Assembly: GCA_038496445.1 (NCBI GenBank)
Contig: JALMLS010000027.1
Location: 220,552 to 284,551, forward strand
From: Trichosphaerium sp. ATCC 40318
Lineage: Eukaryota; Discosea; Flabellinia; Trichosidae
Direction: 5' to 3'
Length of the DNA: 64,000 nt
Shown: positions 1 to 12,256 of the stretch, one piece after another
Layout of the letters: every line of letters begins with the position of its first letter
Position numbering within the stretch: the stretch's first letter is position 1
The notes under the pieces: model-generated
What the model was told of the DNA's origin: nothing
What the model saw: only the letters and a program-made list of their open reading frames with translations
Database searches by the model: none
Translations under genes and position numbers: made by a program

Positions 1-1931
1 AGAATAACGTCGTAAGTTTGAAACAGATACATCGCCTCTATCACTGCGAAAAACTAATTGAAGAGAAGGACCTAAAGAAAAAAGACAACATGAGAAAAGC
101 GTTCGAACCAAAAAAAATTTGCGGAGATTTTCAATACGACAAATCACGTGACGAACAAAATAAATACGTACCCTTAATAAATGGGTTTCCTACTACATGC
201 ATTTTCTCTCCGCCTTGAAAAGAACCAAAATTACGACTCAAAACCTCAAGCTGAATATTCCCTAAAAAATCACAAAATTAGAAGGCGCTAGGTTCTATTT
301 TTAATGGATACGTACGCCGTCTGGTCAAAACTTTGCTATTTGAGTACGCATAAAAAGGGCTAGAGAGACACGTTACATGCTCTAATTTAGTTCCATTACC
401 CAACAATGTAAACCTAGACAAACAAAAAAGTCAGAAGATAAGAAAATCGAAAATGAAAGGTTTACCGAAGACAGAATTCGCGTTCGTTGTGTTTTGTCGA
501 AGCTTCGGACATTGATAAGTTTGTAAAGTCTACACGACCATCTGGTTTAATTTGTACTCTCTTACTTCCTGTGAGAATACCTTGACGTGGCTAAAAAGAG
601 CGAACATGAGCAATGGTTCAAAACAACTTTTTTGGAAACAAAAACTCGTAATGTCTCGTAACATACCTTGCTTGTATCACCAGGGGCTTGACTCTGTGGA
701 GAATATGCAAGCTCGGCAATCACTGATTTAGCACCAAGGCTCTTCCAAGGACCCAAAAGAGTTACTGAAGCGCTAAACGACCTAAATAATGAGAGTCAGT
801 TATAAAATTATAGGCACAATTGTATTGATTGAATGACGCTGTCACTGTGGTCACATGTTAATGAGACGTTGCGGAAAAAGATCTCTAGATTAAATTTTTT
901 GTACAAGGCTGTTAAGAAGCAGCAGCTATGTAAAAAAAAGCGCAAAAAGAGTTGTTCGTTGGTCGTAATAACGTTGCGAAAAAAAAAATTCTTTTGTTTA
1001 CCTTTTCTCGCTTGGTGTTCGTGTGCGAACTTCAACTGGTGGTTGTGTATGTACTACAATAACAACTTGCCCTGGAGCTAGAAAAAGAGAAAGGGAATAA
1101 GCAAAACAAAAAGCAATAACAAACAGCGAGGCAAAACTACCAAAAAGATCACGTGTAATCTCACTTTCCGACTTATTTCAGAAGGAAAACGAAAAAAAAA
1201 ATCCAAAACCTTGCGTAATCGATAAGTCGATTTCTTGCATACCTACTCTCCCTGTCATTGGTGCGTTTGCTAGCATATTATTACTGTTTACTAATGTCCT
1301 TGGAGGATGTGCAGTACGTGGTCTTGGTAGAGTAGCTGTTGGTTCTACTTTAATATCTCGTTTACCCTATGAAAGGTCCAAAGTTAGAAAAGTTCGCTTC
1401 ATCCTGTCAATCACTCAAGTGAAAATTTTTGTTGAAATGTTTTTTTTTTGGTTTCTTGAGAGCTTTATTAGGCTTCAATAAGTATTTACGCTATTTTATG
1501 CGATGTAGACTCTTCGGGTAATAGTTTGAGCGCAAATAGACAAAATAGTGTTTTGACAAATTAAAAAATCGTACCAAGGCCGTTAATTCTCTATTACTTG
1601 ATGGTTTTTGGTTGCCTCGTTGAACCACGAATGAAGGAAAGATTATTGGGGTATTTGAATCCATCATTGGCGAGTTTTGAGGCACCGCAAAGGACTGAGT
1701 GGGTGTTAAATAGGTGTCTTGACTTCTTCGACGTTCTCGCCCATTATAGCTGTAATCCATGTCCATTGACTCAAAATTCCCTCCAGAGTTGAAAGGAGAC
1801 TCGCTTGACTCCATAAACGCTGGTGGCGCAAATTCTGTTGAAGTTAGGTCGAACATCGTTCCATAACCCACAGATTGGCTGTTGTATGACGGTTCTTCCT
1901 TCCAGTCATCATCCCAACCATAGAATGCCAT
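1..1931 (-). CDS. IPT/TIG-domain transcription-factor-like protein (3' end outside window)
   Basis: The ATG is at 1931 (MAFYGWDDDW). The first exon is long, acidic and Ser/Pro-rich, like an activation or disordered region. In-phase exons follow near 1372-1250, 1078-1000, 771-668, 590-470, 415-310, 255-175 and from about 70 into the window edge. Successive exons read VVIVVHTQPPVEVRTRTPSE, then FTNLSMSEASTKHNEREFC, then LSSPFYAYSNSKVLTRRR. The last two read GGEKMHVVGNPFIKG and LVFRSDRGDVSV, which match an IPT/TIG immunoglobulin-like fold. A beta-rich domain followed by TIG is the layout of Rel/NFAT, COE, CSL and Spt23/Mga2 proteins. I infer a sequence-specific DNA-binding protein but cannot assign the family of the first domain. 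The gene runs off the left edge, so the C-terminus is missing. One exon border, the 190-base gap after the first exon, is uncertain. Confidence 0.68.
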
Positions 1932-3897
1932 TATTTTCCGTTGGGAACTTCGAAGATCCCACGCTGTAGCGTTTTGCTTTTTACTACGGCGCGATACGCC
2001 CTGTTCTAAAGTACTTGGTCAACTTTGAAGGCCGAATTGACGAAAACAGACTCTCAGACTTAAACTCGCCCAAAGTGCCCGAAGTCTTACTACGTGTTTC
2101 AACAGCTGGTTTAAACGAACACCAAATTCGTTTTTTAGTGTTGCTGTAGAAAGAATTCTCGACTTTTGTTTTTTCTTTGATTTTTTTTTTTCTCAAACAA
2201 CCGTTACTTCGTCTATGTACCTCTTTTTATTTGAACAGTCATAAACTGCTGTTGATGTCTCTCTCGTTTTGGCATTGAAATCTTGTGTGAACAGAAGAGC
2301 ACAAGGCAATGGTTCTAGGGTACCGCTAGTGCATGACTTGGGAACATTAATAAATAACGCATTTTGGCCTATAATAAGGCTGTAGCATTACATGTATATT
2401 CGAAAATGGAAAATAGTTTTTGCGGTTTTTTGAACAATTATTTTTTCCATGGACCACAAAAATGGCGTCATGGTATTGGAGGGTGATTGGGGGTCGGAAT
2501 GTGTACATATTCTGTGCCCTGGTGCTCCTGTATTTCCCAACTGTTGAGTAACAGTAGCAACTTTTAATTTAATCACGTGCTACCCACTAGACAGTGAATA
2601 TAAACTCGAACCCCAATAATACCGAAAAATAACTATTATGATACCCACGATAGTGTATTAATATGAATAGCAAAGTACACTGTGGAATCTTTGGAACCTT
2701 CATTGTAAAAAACCCAACGAATACGTTGATTCACCCGATATTTTATGACTTCATTTGCTTGTATTTATACCTATGACTACTTGCGAGAAGTATACCCAAA
2801 TAATCAGGCTGTGAACACAAAGAATTTTTATAAATTCTGGAGAATTTTGAATACACCGTGTCCTTGTTCGGACTAAATTATGGAACGTGACAACGTGTAG
2901 TTTATAATGAGTTTTGGCGAATTCTTTGATTTGTTAAAATTCGCAGACCGTAGCCAAGTGAAGGTTCACAGGGTCTTGGTGTGCGAATAAAACACCAGGC
3001 GGGTCTATATTTCTCCGAGTCAGTTTAAAAAAAAGGTAACGTTTGTAACCGGACGTTTCAGGGGTAGCTATCGACCCAACCCAGGCCATGCAGTTAGTAT
3101 CAGGCTCTACACGCTTGAATTTGGATTGTCTTTAAACTGTAAGTGGATAGAGTTCGCTACTATATTAGCAGCGTACGTCGGAATATAAATGTCCCAGTCA
3201 ACTCTTCAGAGTTGGTAGCTTTTATTTGGTTAACGCCACTGCTTACAAGAATTGTGATCTAGTATTTATTGTTCTTACAAGTACGAGACGTAGTTGTTGT
3301 CTGTATCCATAGGATTTTAATGTGTACAACCAAGTTCGCGGTATTGAACATACACACCTTCTATTCAACACAAAGAACCTATAACCGTCCACCATACAAC
3401 AAACTACATTTTAAGGCATCGCATTTATTGTGGGTTTACAATGCAGTATTTGCGACTGAGGTTATCTCCATGTTAGATTCTACAAAAATTAGACATCTCA
3501 CTGCCAAAGACAAAATAATAGCTGAGCAGGATGCATTACTAGATTCACAGTAAGAAAATCAGTACACTCTGTACCGACCCAACAAGAAATTCAAAGCTTT
3601 TGCTCACTGTAGAAGATCTGCAACGTAAATAAAAAACCAATACGTTCAAGCCGAACCACATAAAACAAGTAGAAAGTTCTGTTAGTCTTGCCTAATGATA
3701 GTTTTTAAACTCAAATACTGAAAGTCAGTAAAAACTAAATTGCATTTTCTTTTAAACGACAATATTAGTCCGAACCCAGTGTACAGGTATCACCTGCACA
3801 AACACTAGAACATTGATCGGTGGAAATACTGTTATTAGTTAAATAGAACAAGAGGGAAGTGAACAAAGTCAATAAGTATCAAAAGGGTTTTTTACTT
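1932..3897. other. Long intergenic region, no gene recognised
   Basis: About 2 kb between the start of the TIG gene and the stop of the LanC-like gene. The open frames are short, lack conserved motifs and often begin with TTG. The longest (3269-3553, +) has no ATG until about 3471. The region may hold the TIG gene promoter. I see no RNA gene or repeat. Confidence 0.5.
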
Positions 3898-6002
3898 TTA
3901 TATGTGAGGTTCGAATCCAGGCATATGATAGTCATTACCAACAAGCATATCTGACCATAAAACAATAGCACCACAGTAGCTCCCAGCTGATTTTAAAAAA
4001 GTAAGAAAGTACAAAGAACAGAACTAAGAGACTAACCAAAGCCCATGTAAGGTGTTGGTGTGGGTTTTCTCATTAATGTTGGATCTGAAACAATCGGGTT
4101 TTCAACTACAAATTGCTGGAACTTTATTGCTCTGTAGAGGTATTTATCGTCTCCTGTTGCTCTGTGTATATACCTATATATTCCATTAATATACTGAAAG
4201 TAGTAGATAGGTCTAGTACAGTTGCATGTAGGTGTTACCGCTTATGCCATGTCCAAGCATTAAACCTTTTGTTAAAAGACCTTTTTCCCATACATTATCT
4301 GCAGCTTTTCTAGCTGTAGCTAACCAAGAATCGTTTTTAAACGTTTGCCATGCTTTCACAAGAACTGGTATAAATCCTGGAGAGCCATGGCACCACTAAA
4401 GGGTATAAGAAAATGAAGAGCACGTTTGACTGTTAAACAAAAAACAAGGCTTCAAAACATGCCTGTACAAGAATGTCCGGTTTTAGAGGGTAAGGAGACA
4501 CTAGAGGTGTGGGAAAGTTTCCTTTTAAGATGTAAACGTTAACACTTGCTGTTGTAACTCATCGTAGAGTACCTGAAGGAAGTTGGAGCTACCAAAAAGT
4601 TAGAAACAAAAACCTGTAAAAGAAAACAAACCTTGACATAGTAGTTCATTGTATCTGAAATCTGCTTCGCATAAGTTGTGTTTGAGACAATACCTTGTTT
4701 CATTTAATTCAAAAATAAAATTAACCTTAGATCATTACATACCTGGTACATCCAACAATTGTGTAATTATTCCTGTGGAACCCATACCTTGTCCCCAAAA
4801 GTACTGATCTATTTATGAAAATAAAATTATACTGCAATAAGAAACAACACAAGACTCGTCAAAGATATGTGACGCACTGAATTCTGCGTTTTTCCATGAT
4901 AAATGACCATCAATAGGATCAACGACAGCATGAGATAGTACTTGCTCGGCAACATTTACTATCAGCGATGCCGGAATGACTTCTTGTTTAAAGTAGTTAT
5001 TAAGATAGTTCCCTGCGAAAATAAAATCAAAACCACACGTGATTATAATACAAAGAACCTATCATAATCAACCCGGCTCTTCCACTGTCTATGTCATTAT
5101 AACTCGTCAAATGAGCATTTTTGAACCCTTCATTGAGTCATTCTCTCGCTTTCTTTTTTTTTTCTTATTTAGGGTTGTTACCTGTCAAAATCTCTTGAAC
5201 GAATTGTTTGGATTGCTCTTTATCACCTTGCAAATCGTATATGACTGATGCCAAGCAATACACTCCATTAGACGAGTATAAAAACGAAACATCCTCTACA
5301 AACACTGTAAATTAGTTATACATCATTCAAACGCACCAGTAGGCGTAACAGACATGTGCGATAATGAATAATCAATGTATTGCCTATGGAACGATGTGTA
5401 AGATAGAGAGTAGTGATTAATTTTAATCACGTGATTGAAACAGCAACTATCAAATTGACAATCTGCAGACTAGATTACATCCGTACCTCGCCCAACCAAG
5501 AACAGTTTCATTTTTGGTGTTAGCATATACACGTAAGAACGTCATTGCTCTTCCTGCACTACCAGCCATAACACTCCATCCAGCAGCATCCACCTAAAAC
5601 TCAAGATTAGCACGTATTGACAACATAGCTGCTTTTTTTTTCTCACCTGTGGAGACGCATAGGCTATCACTTCGTCAATGTAACTGTTTTGTAGCTTCTC
5701 AATACCTAGAAACCGTTATACAATAATATTGCATCTTTTTAAGTATAAAACGTGCTTTGACGAACAGTCGCAGGTAGGATAGTTGAGTCCCCTGGTTTAT
5801 AGTCTTCATAGGGATTATCGTAGTATCTTGTCAATAAAATGAGCTGTTTTAACACTTAATAGCGGTGTAGTACGCACCTAGGACATGGTGGTCCTATTTT
5901 TTGAGGACATTCTGGTGGTACAGGCTCCAATGCGATATTAGCACCAAAAGCAGCAAGAAAAATACAACAAAGAGCCAAGAACATAAGAAAGTTCATCTTC
6001 AT
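3898..6002 (-). CDS. Secreted LanC-like protein with altered zinc site
   Basis: This is a member of the lanthionine synthetase C-like family, an alpha-toroid fold; cytosolic LANCL proteins bind zinc and add glutathione to dehydroamino acids. The start at 6002 (MKMNFLMFLALCC) gives a clear signal peptide, unusual for the family. About 12 exons join in frame. Motifs in order are DQYFWGQGMGSTGI, LVQWCHGSPGF (first zinc Cys region kept), KGLMLGHGISGN, GDDKYLYRAIKF and a C-terminal GSYCGAIVLWSD...PGFEP, which matches the family ending in ...FPAFEL. The usual GLCHG motif (Cys-His zinc ligands) reads MLGHG here: the Cys is Gly and the His is kept. The protein should therefore enter the secretory route and probably binds zinc poorly or not at all. 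It could be a structural or sugar-binding derivative. Family assignment is firm; activity is doubtful. Confidence 0.85.
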
Positions 6003-6613
6003 TTTAGACACTATATTTATTAAGATGTGCTAAGGCAATCAAAACGGTGGTAGATTAAGTTCCGACCAACACTTTTTGTGATTGTATACTTTGTGGAGAA
6101 TACCCAAATGGAGATACTTATCAATGGGGCAGCATCGCTTTTGAGACAGTTTCGAACTTGATTTTTGATTTACAGAATCTGAGACGTTTTTACTCACGTC
6201 AGAACCATCTTAACTTCGATGGCTATTTTGAACATGTAGCTAGGGTTCTATACTTGTAGGTATAAAAACAGTTTTGCGATTCGTTTGTGCTGTACCGAGG
6301 AAAAGTACTGACAGTCAAAGCAATTTTTTTGTAAACCACTTAGTATGTATCATGCTTTGTTTTACAACTTCATTTTTTTTCATTTTGATTGGCGTTGAGC
6401 AAAAGTTAACTAATCAAATGTTAAATCCTACCAATACACGTGATATCCAAATCACAATGTTACTCTTTAAACTATCTATGACAAATATGTGCTTAATTGC
6501 AAGCATGCAATAGAGCTAACCTTAATTAATTGTTGCTATCTCAAAGTGGCACTTCATTTCGTTGTTTATTGTACAAGTTTTTTTTTATAGTTCTATTTTG
6601 CATTTCAACACAC
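6003..6613. other. Intergenic region
   Basis: AT-rich stretch between the LanC-like start and the helicase stop. A 79-codon frame at 6274-6513 (+) starts with a non-ATG codon, has no recognisable motif and is probably chance. Confidence 0.5.
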
Positions 6614-9600
6614 TCACATAATAAAATCGTCATTTTTCCTGTCTTCAAAAAATTGATGTATTACAGACAAGGCATCATCAGGTTTTCTAGTTGTAATATT
6701 TTCTCTTAACCAAGCAGGTAGATTCTTAGCATTGCCAGCACCTGCAAATCTACCATCTACAACAATACAACTTAGAAGAGATATAATTAAAGAAATTTAG
6801 GGACAATTACCTAACAAAACCATGACACCGTAATCGTCTTTGTGTCGAAGACATCTACCAATTGCTGAAGAAAAAAGTAAGAAAAATCAAGAATTCTAAC
6901 TGATTAGCTGCGGGCGTTCTTATTTTGATAAAAATTTAATTACCTTGGTTTAATGCACGCCAAGCTTGTAGTGTATACCATTCTGTACCATTTAAAAATC
7001 CATCTGATTGACGTGTGTTGTTGTACTCTTTTTTTAATTTTATTTTCAAATCAGTCCTGTTTTGAAAATTAGTAAGGTATATCTTAAAGACTGGAATACG
7101 AATAGAAATAAACGTACAACTGAGCAAAGGGTATGCCAACAGATATAACACCTCTAGCATTTGCATCCTTAAAATCAACACCTTCACTGACTTTTCCACT
7201 ACATAAGAAGTTAGCGATAAAAAGACAGATAATAATGTTCTATCATTGTGTATTCTGTACTCACCGACAAACAGCAAACATGAGTGCACCACGTTCAGTA
7301 CCGGTTGCTAATGCGTAGAATTGCTTTATTGTTTTATCAAACTCACGACCTGACGATCTTGGTTCAATAATGAGATCTTTCGTTTCCTCTAATTTCTCCC
7401 TAACAAAACGTAAGCACACTCACCCATTATAAATACTAAAAATGATAAAGGCTTGTAATTGACGTACCAAATATCCGTTTCTTGCCAACGTTGGATACAA
7501 CTAGTCATAAAAGAGTACCTATTTGTGAACACGTGAGTAAAAGTTTTGCGAATAGCAAATCATGTTCGCTTTGTAAAAGTGAGTCGTACGAAGGAAAGAA
7601 ACACAAGACACCATTTGGGATCTTTTCAGCAAGATCGTTGATATGGTTACCGAGATCATCAGTAACTTTTACATCACTACGTGTCTGATATGTGTATCTA
7701 GCCGTAGGTACAACAAGGGCTAATCTGTTCTCTTCTGGTACAACTAACGAGATAATAAATACGACGTTCAATTTCTAAGATGACTACAACACATACCATG
7801 AGGTGTTTGTACTTGAAATGCAAAGTTACAATCAAGTTCTGGCTCAAATAACTTCAGAGGATGAAGTGTTCCTAAAGAGAAAAAAATAAGAAAGGCTCAA
7901 CAACCTCTTTTCTCAAGCTTGGTTTTTCGTGTTATAAAAATAGTACCTGACGCGAGAATAACTGAGTGAGCATCTTTTAATGGACTAAAACCAACTGCTG
8001 GATTCATACACCATATATGAAAAGAGTAAGAATAAGTTGTTACCCTCTTTCTAGGTAGTTTTTCTCTTTTAACCATAATACGATAATCATTAATTGGAGC
8101 ACAACCGTTACTTAACATATGAGAAACTAGTCTAAATAATGTTCCAAGAATCTGAGTTGCCTTGCTAGGTAGTACTTCCTTTGTTTCTGCAAGAGCAGTC
8201 ATGCATTCTATGGAGTATACGTTAGAGATATTGTTGCATATGAAAACAAAACTACAAGTAGTATCCAGCCTATCAACATAGCACTGTTCATTGTTCTTGT
8301 TGAAGACGCACCTCTGTATTTTGATTGAGCGTTCTCTTCATTTACATCTATTAGCGAGAGGACTTGCATGAAATTATCACTTGATACAATAAAAGCACGT
8401 TGATCATTTTTGAAAAGGCCAGCAGCTCCCTCTAACCATTCTGTGATACCAATAGCAACCTTAATATCGTTAACATAAGCTTTGTGTTTAACACAAAAAG
8501 TATAAAGCATCATGTTGTACGTCTGCAGCATCCTTTAGGCGAGCATGGCGTGCTACGATTGACAGCATAGATTCTCGCAAATCTATTCAAAAAAATTAAG
8601 GTTCTCACTTGTCACGTGATATAAAAAAACCCAAGTTGATCACGTGATTTTGTGACTTATACTACGTACCTCTCATATCATCTAATTTTACATCAAAACT
8701 ATAAGCAGTACGGGAAGCGTCCTCAATATTACTGCACAATTATTAGAATCTTCACGAAAAAAAGCAAAAAAATAACCAGCTTACTGTGCCTCATCAATGA
8801 TAACAATATCACCATTAATATCTATACCCATAGCATCTCTATAACTTAAATTAGATTGAACATAGTACAAGCGGAAACAATGGAGACACTGCCACTCCTT
8901 CAGCAACGAAGACGAGATACAATTTTTTTAAAACTGGTAAATGAGTAATATCTCTGTCACAAGAATGTTCAAATACGTGCTTGATTGATGGTTCTATAAT
9001 AAAATTGTATGGACAAATAATAAGCTCTGACATCAGTATCAGTGATTTAGACGCATAGAACGGGCAAGCCTAATTAAAGAAAAATAAATAATTAAATAAC
9101 TCTAACCATTAATGTCTACCTTTTGCTCTTTGCCTATGGAAACAATATCATTCACATTCCATACTTCATCTTCTGATCCTCTCAAAATAGGCGAAGGGGA
9201 TGTTGTCAGTACTTTAGAACGAGACTAGAACTCACATTAACAATGAGTTTATAAATTAAGTTAAAAATACCTTGAATTCACATCCACCTTGTCTGATCTC
9301 ACGCTTACAAGAAGCATTGATATCATATGACTTCGATACCTCAGGATTAATACAATAGTGTTTCCTATAAACTAATAAGTACTGAAACAAGTAAATCCGA
9401 GAAAAAAAAACAAGCTTTCAAAAGTGAAATCTCAATAGCACCAAAACTTCAGTCACTAAAGTAAGACTTACCGTGCTGCTAAAACATTTAACTGAGGTCT
9501 GTATGGCGTTTTCTTAAGCTCTTTCACTAGTTGAGTCACTTGTGCATGCGTTCTGAGGAAGAACAAAGTAAGTACAAGTGTCAACACTATGTGAGTCTTC

Positions 9601-10143
9601 GATACCTTGTCCCATAGTAAATCTTTGGTACACGCTGGCCAGAGCGCATATCTTTTTGCTTTGCTTGCCAAGCAAGGCAAGCCGTTAAGAGAGCCAGTGA
9701 TTTACCTGTACCAGTTGGAGACTCTATCAGCGCATTCTGTTTGCTGTCAAGCGCCTAGTAGCGAAAATATTACAAGATTGCTTGTCTTTTTTTTAATGTC
9801 CTTTTTGTTACCTGTATAATGTTCTCCATTGCCTCTATTTGCGTTGCATAAGGAGTATACGGAAATGAAATGGTTGTGTCAGCGAGAGTAGTTTGATACT
9901 TAGCATTTGCAGCAGCTCTAGATGAGCCTCGTCGTGGTGTACGCTTTAGTTTGCGTAAAGACTAGTGATTGGTCAGAGAAACAATAGAAGCACAATAACG
10001 TCATATATAAGCGTAAAATAAAGTATTTAGGCGTTGCAGACGCGTCATACGCTACTACAGATTTTTTTTAAACTTTTCGCCGTTTTCTTCGTCACATCTA
10101 CTATTTGAACGTACTCCAAGTGTTGTAACCAATCGTGAAGCCA
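6614..10143 (-). CDS. BRIP1: FANCJ/BRIP1-type Fe-S DEAH DNA helicase
   Basis: This is a superfamily 2 helicase of the XPD/FANCJ/RTEL1 group, which unwinds G-quadruplex and damaged DNA in the nucleus. About 16 exons. Seen in order: a nuclear-type basic N-terminus ([10 protein letters not shown]), [11 protein letters not shown], the Walker [23 protein letters not shown], and an Fe-S region with Cys in YCINPE, ASCKRE, GGCEFK and KACPFYASK. Then follow [16 protein letters not shown], and the C-terminal [20 protein letters not shown], which is close to FANCJ's [20 protein letters not shown]. The His of DEAH is restored only by splicing (the codon CA/T is split by an intron near 8735-8795). The stop at 6614 follows shortly after the helicase core, so the long BRCA1-binding tail of vertebrate FANCJ is absent. 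The start at 10143 relies on a GTACGT donor after [10 protein letters not shown]. One intron carries two TCACGTGA palindromes (8612-8647). Confidence 0.9.
8612..8647. promoter_or_regulatory. Two TCACGTGA palindromes in a helicase intron
   Basis: Copies at 8612-8619 and 8640-8647 lie in one intron of the FANCJ-like gene. The sequence contains the CACGTG E-box, which bHLH-zip factors bind in other eukaryotes. At least ten more copies are spread through the window. A regulatory role is inference only. Confidence 0.4.
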
Positions 10144-10400
10144 TTGATGGTAATTTTTATTAAACGTACACTAACACTTACAAAATTGACATATACCTCT
10201 GCTATACGCAACGAAAATCTAGTATTGCAATCTTCAAATACTTTCCTGGCTTATCAACAAAAAACGGTGAGCTTACGAAGAAAACTAAACAAATTTCGCC
10301 TAAACCGAATAAAAAACTCACGTGTCCATAACAAGTACTCTCAAATATACATCAACAACACAAGGCGTTTATTTACCCATCTCCAAAAAAAAACTTGTTT

Positions 10401-12144
10401 CTACTGCATTACAATCTTGATTTTACGACCTTGAGATATATCCGGTTTTATAGCATTTGTGACTTGTGTGCATCCACAAATGTCAAGCATTTTTAATTTT
10501 TTGAGACCTAATACTCTATGTATTACTGCATCTGTAATTTTATCCAACCAAGCCATTGAGAGCTCCTAAATACCGTTATAAGATATTCTACGACAACTTT
10601 TTTCATCTGAAAAATAAAAAAACTAAAATCATACCTCCAAGTTATTCATATGAACAAAAAAGTCAGCTCCTTCATTAGATATACTGCTACAACCACTCAC
10701 AGATAACACAGATATTGTCTTAATTTGACATAGGAACCTCATACCATTATCTGTTAAAGAATCACAGAAGGAAAGATCAAGAACAGTAAGTTGTTTCGCC
10801 TAAATTCTCATTAGCTTCAAGTCAAATCACTCTGTCGTGCATACCTGAGTAAGTTGAGCTAAATAATTATCTGTGATGCGTCCTCGTGATAAATAGAGTC
10901 TTGTGAGGTTTTGTAATGGAATACGATGAGCGCCTGACAAAGGTTAGGTATTGTTTCATTTAATAACAAGAACATTAGGCTACACGTTCTAAATCATTCC
11001 ACATACCATTATCAGTAATTCCAAAACAATTTGACAAGCTCAACACTTTAAGTGAATGTAGATTTTCAATATTTGGCATACCCTATTCGAAGCACGTAAG
11101 CATCAAAACTCAAGAGTAAAAAAAACTTCAGTGAAAAAAAATACTAACCTGATCTGTGAGACGCATACATCCATGAAGCATTAGTCTTGTCAAGCTGTGT
11201 TCCAAATGTTTAAAAGCCTCAGCTCCTCTATCTGATATTTGACACTCAAAAATATCCTAAACAACGTCCGTTCAGTTAAGAGGTTTTTTTTTGCCGTTTC
11301 AAAAAAAATGACACTTACCAATTTTTTCAGGTTAGACAAATGTGACAGCTGCAAAAAGCTCTTGTCTGTGATTTTCGGGCAGAAAGACATATCTAGAATC
11401 TCCAAATTTGAAAGACTACTCAATTTTTCCAGTCCGAAGTCTACAGCGTATAAGAGAACAAATCGTTGTTTGAGCAGTTTGAAAGAAAAAAATTTAAGCC
11501 TTCAACAGGCCTGTCAATATTCGAGCTACTTGCCTGTGAGTTTGTGACAACCAGCCAGGTTCAATGCGATAATTCTCGGCAAAGAAATAGTACTAAAGAA
11601 TTTTTCTATCGATTGGTTCGTTAAATCAGTCCTGAAGCTTAGATTGACGGCCTTACGCCGTCTCGCTAAAGCCAACCATTGTTTGCAAACGCGCAGAACT
11701 CTTTTTGCGTTAATAAGTTACAAAACGGGTTATATACGCACCCGCTTACTTGTATGAGGTCCAACTGGTCTAGAATCATCTCAACAACTTCTGGGGGAAG
11801 TAAAGGATCTGGTGCTTTCTCCTATCATTTTATGTTAAACTTTGAGCTTATTAGGCAACTGTTAATACCGGTTGTTGCTTTGCGCGTTTTATAGCGTCTC
11901 GTTGTAACGCCAACCGACGCCTCGCACTTTGTACTTGCGCTGTGGAATATGTAGGGCCTTTAGCGTGGGCATGTGGAACGCCTGCGTAACCATGACCTTT
12001 GGCGTAAGCTGGGTTACCTGGTGCCCCACGCATAGGCATACGAGCCCTCCCACCCATCTGTTGCCTTTGTAAGAGCTGATGCTGCATAGCAGTTGGCGTA
12101 GGTGCCCTTCCTGGCTGTCTAGTTATTGGTTGATTACCCCTCAT
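10401..12144 (-). CDS. F-box and leucine-rich-repeat protein (FBXL type)
   Basis: This is a probable SCF ubiquitin-ligase substrate receptor. ATG at 12144 (MRGNQPITRQPG); the frame is open further upstream but has no ATG. The N-terminal 80 or so residues are Arg/Gln/Gly/Ala-rich and look disordered. Then comes an F-box, PLLPPEVVEMILDQLDLIQ, followed by RVCKQWLALARRR. Seven or so amino-acid/cysteine-containing LRRs follow, for example LEILDMSFCPKITDKS, LTRLMLHGCMRLTDQ, LKVLSLSNCFGITDNG, LTVLDLSFCDSLTDNG and LKMLDICGCTQVTN, one per short exon. The C-terminus is GRKIKIVMQ. The repeat form (L..L.L..C..ITD) is the AMN1/FBXL class. The substrate cannot be predicted. The gene shares a 112-base upstream region with the divergent gene at 12257. 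Confidence 0.88.
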
Positions 12145-12256
12145 TGCCAGCACCGTCTTGTAGCCAGAAATACACCGATTTGACTTTTGAGTTACCAAAT
12201 GGCTAGCTTAACACATAGTTGTAAAAAAACCGCGCGTAATACAACGTTAGTTCAGA
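12145..12256. promoter_or_regulatory. Compact bidirectional promoter region
   Basis: Only 112 bases separate the start codons of the F-box/LRR gene (-) and the basic-protein gene (+), so both promoters must lie here or overlap coding sequence. No clear TATA box is seen. Confidence 0.5.

Noticed and set aside
18-218. Plus-strand 66-codon frame
   Set aside because: Opposite strand of TIG-gene exons and intron; no ATG start and no motif.
3895-3920. tRNA T-loop-like sequence (GGTTCGAATCC)
   Set aside because: It lies in the last coding exon of the LanC-like gene (encodes the PGFEP ending) and no acceptor or anticodon stems surround it.
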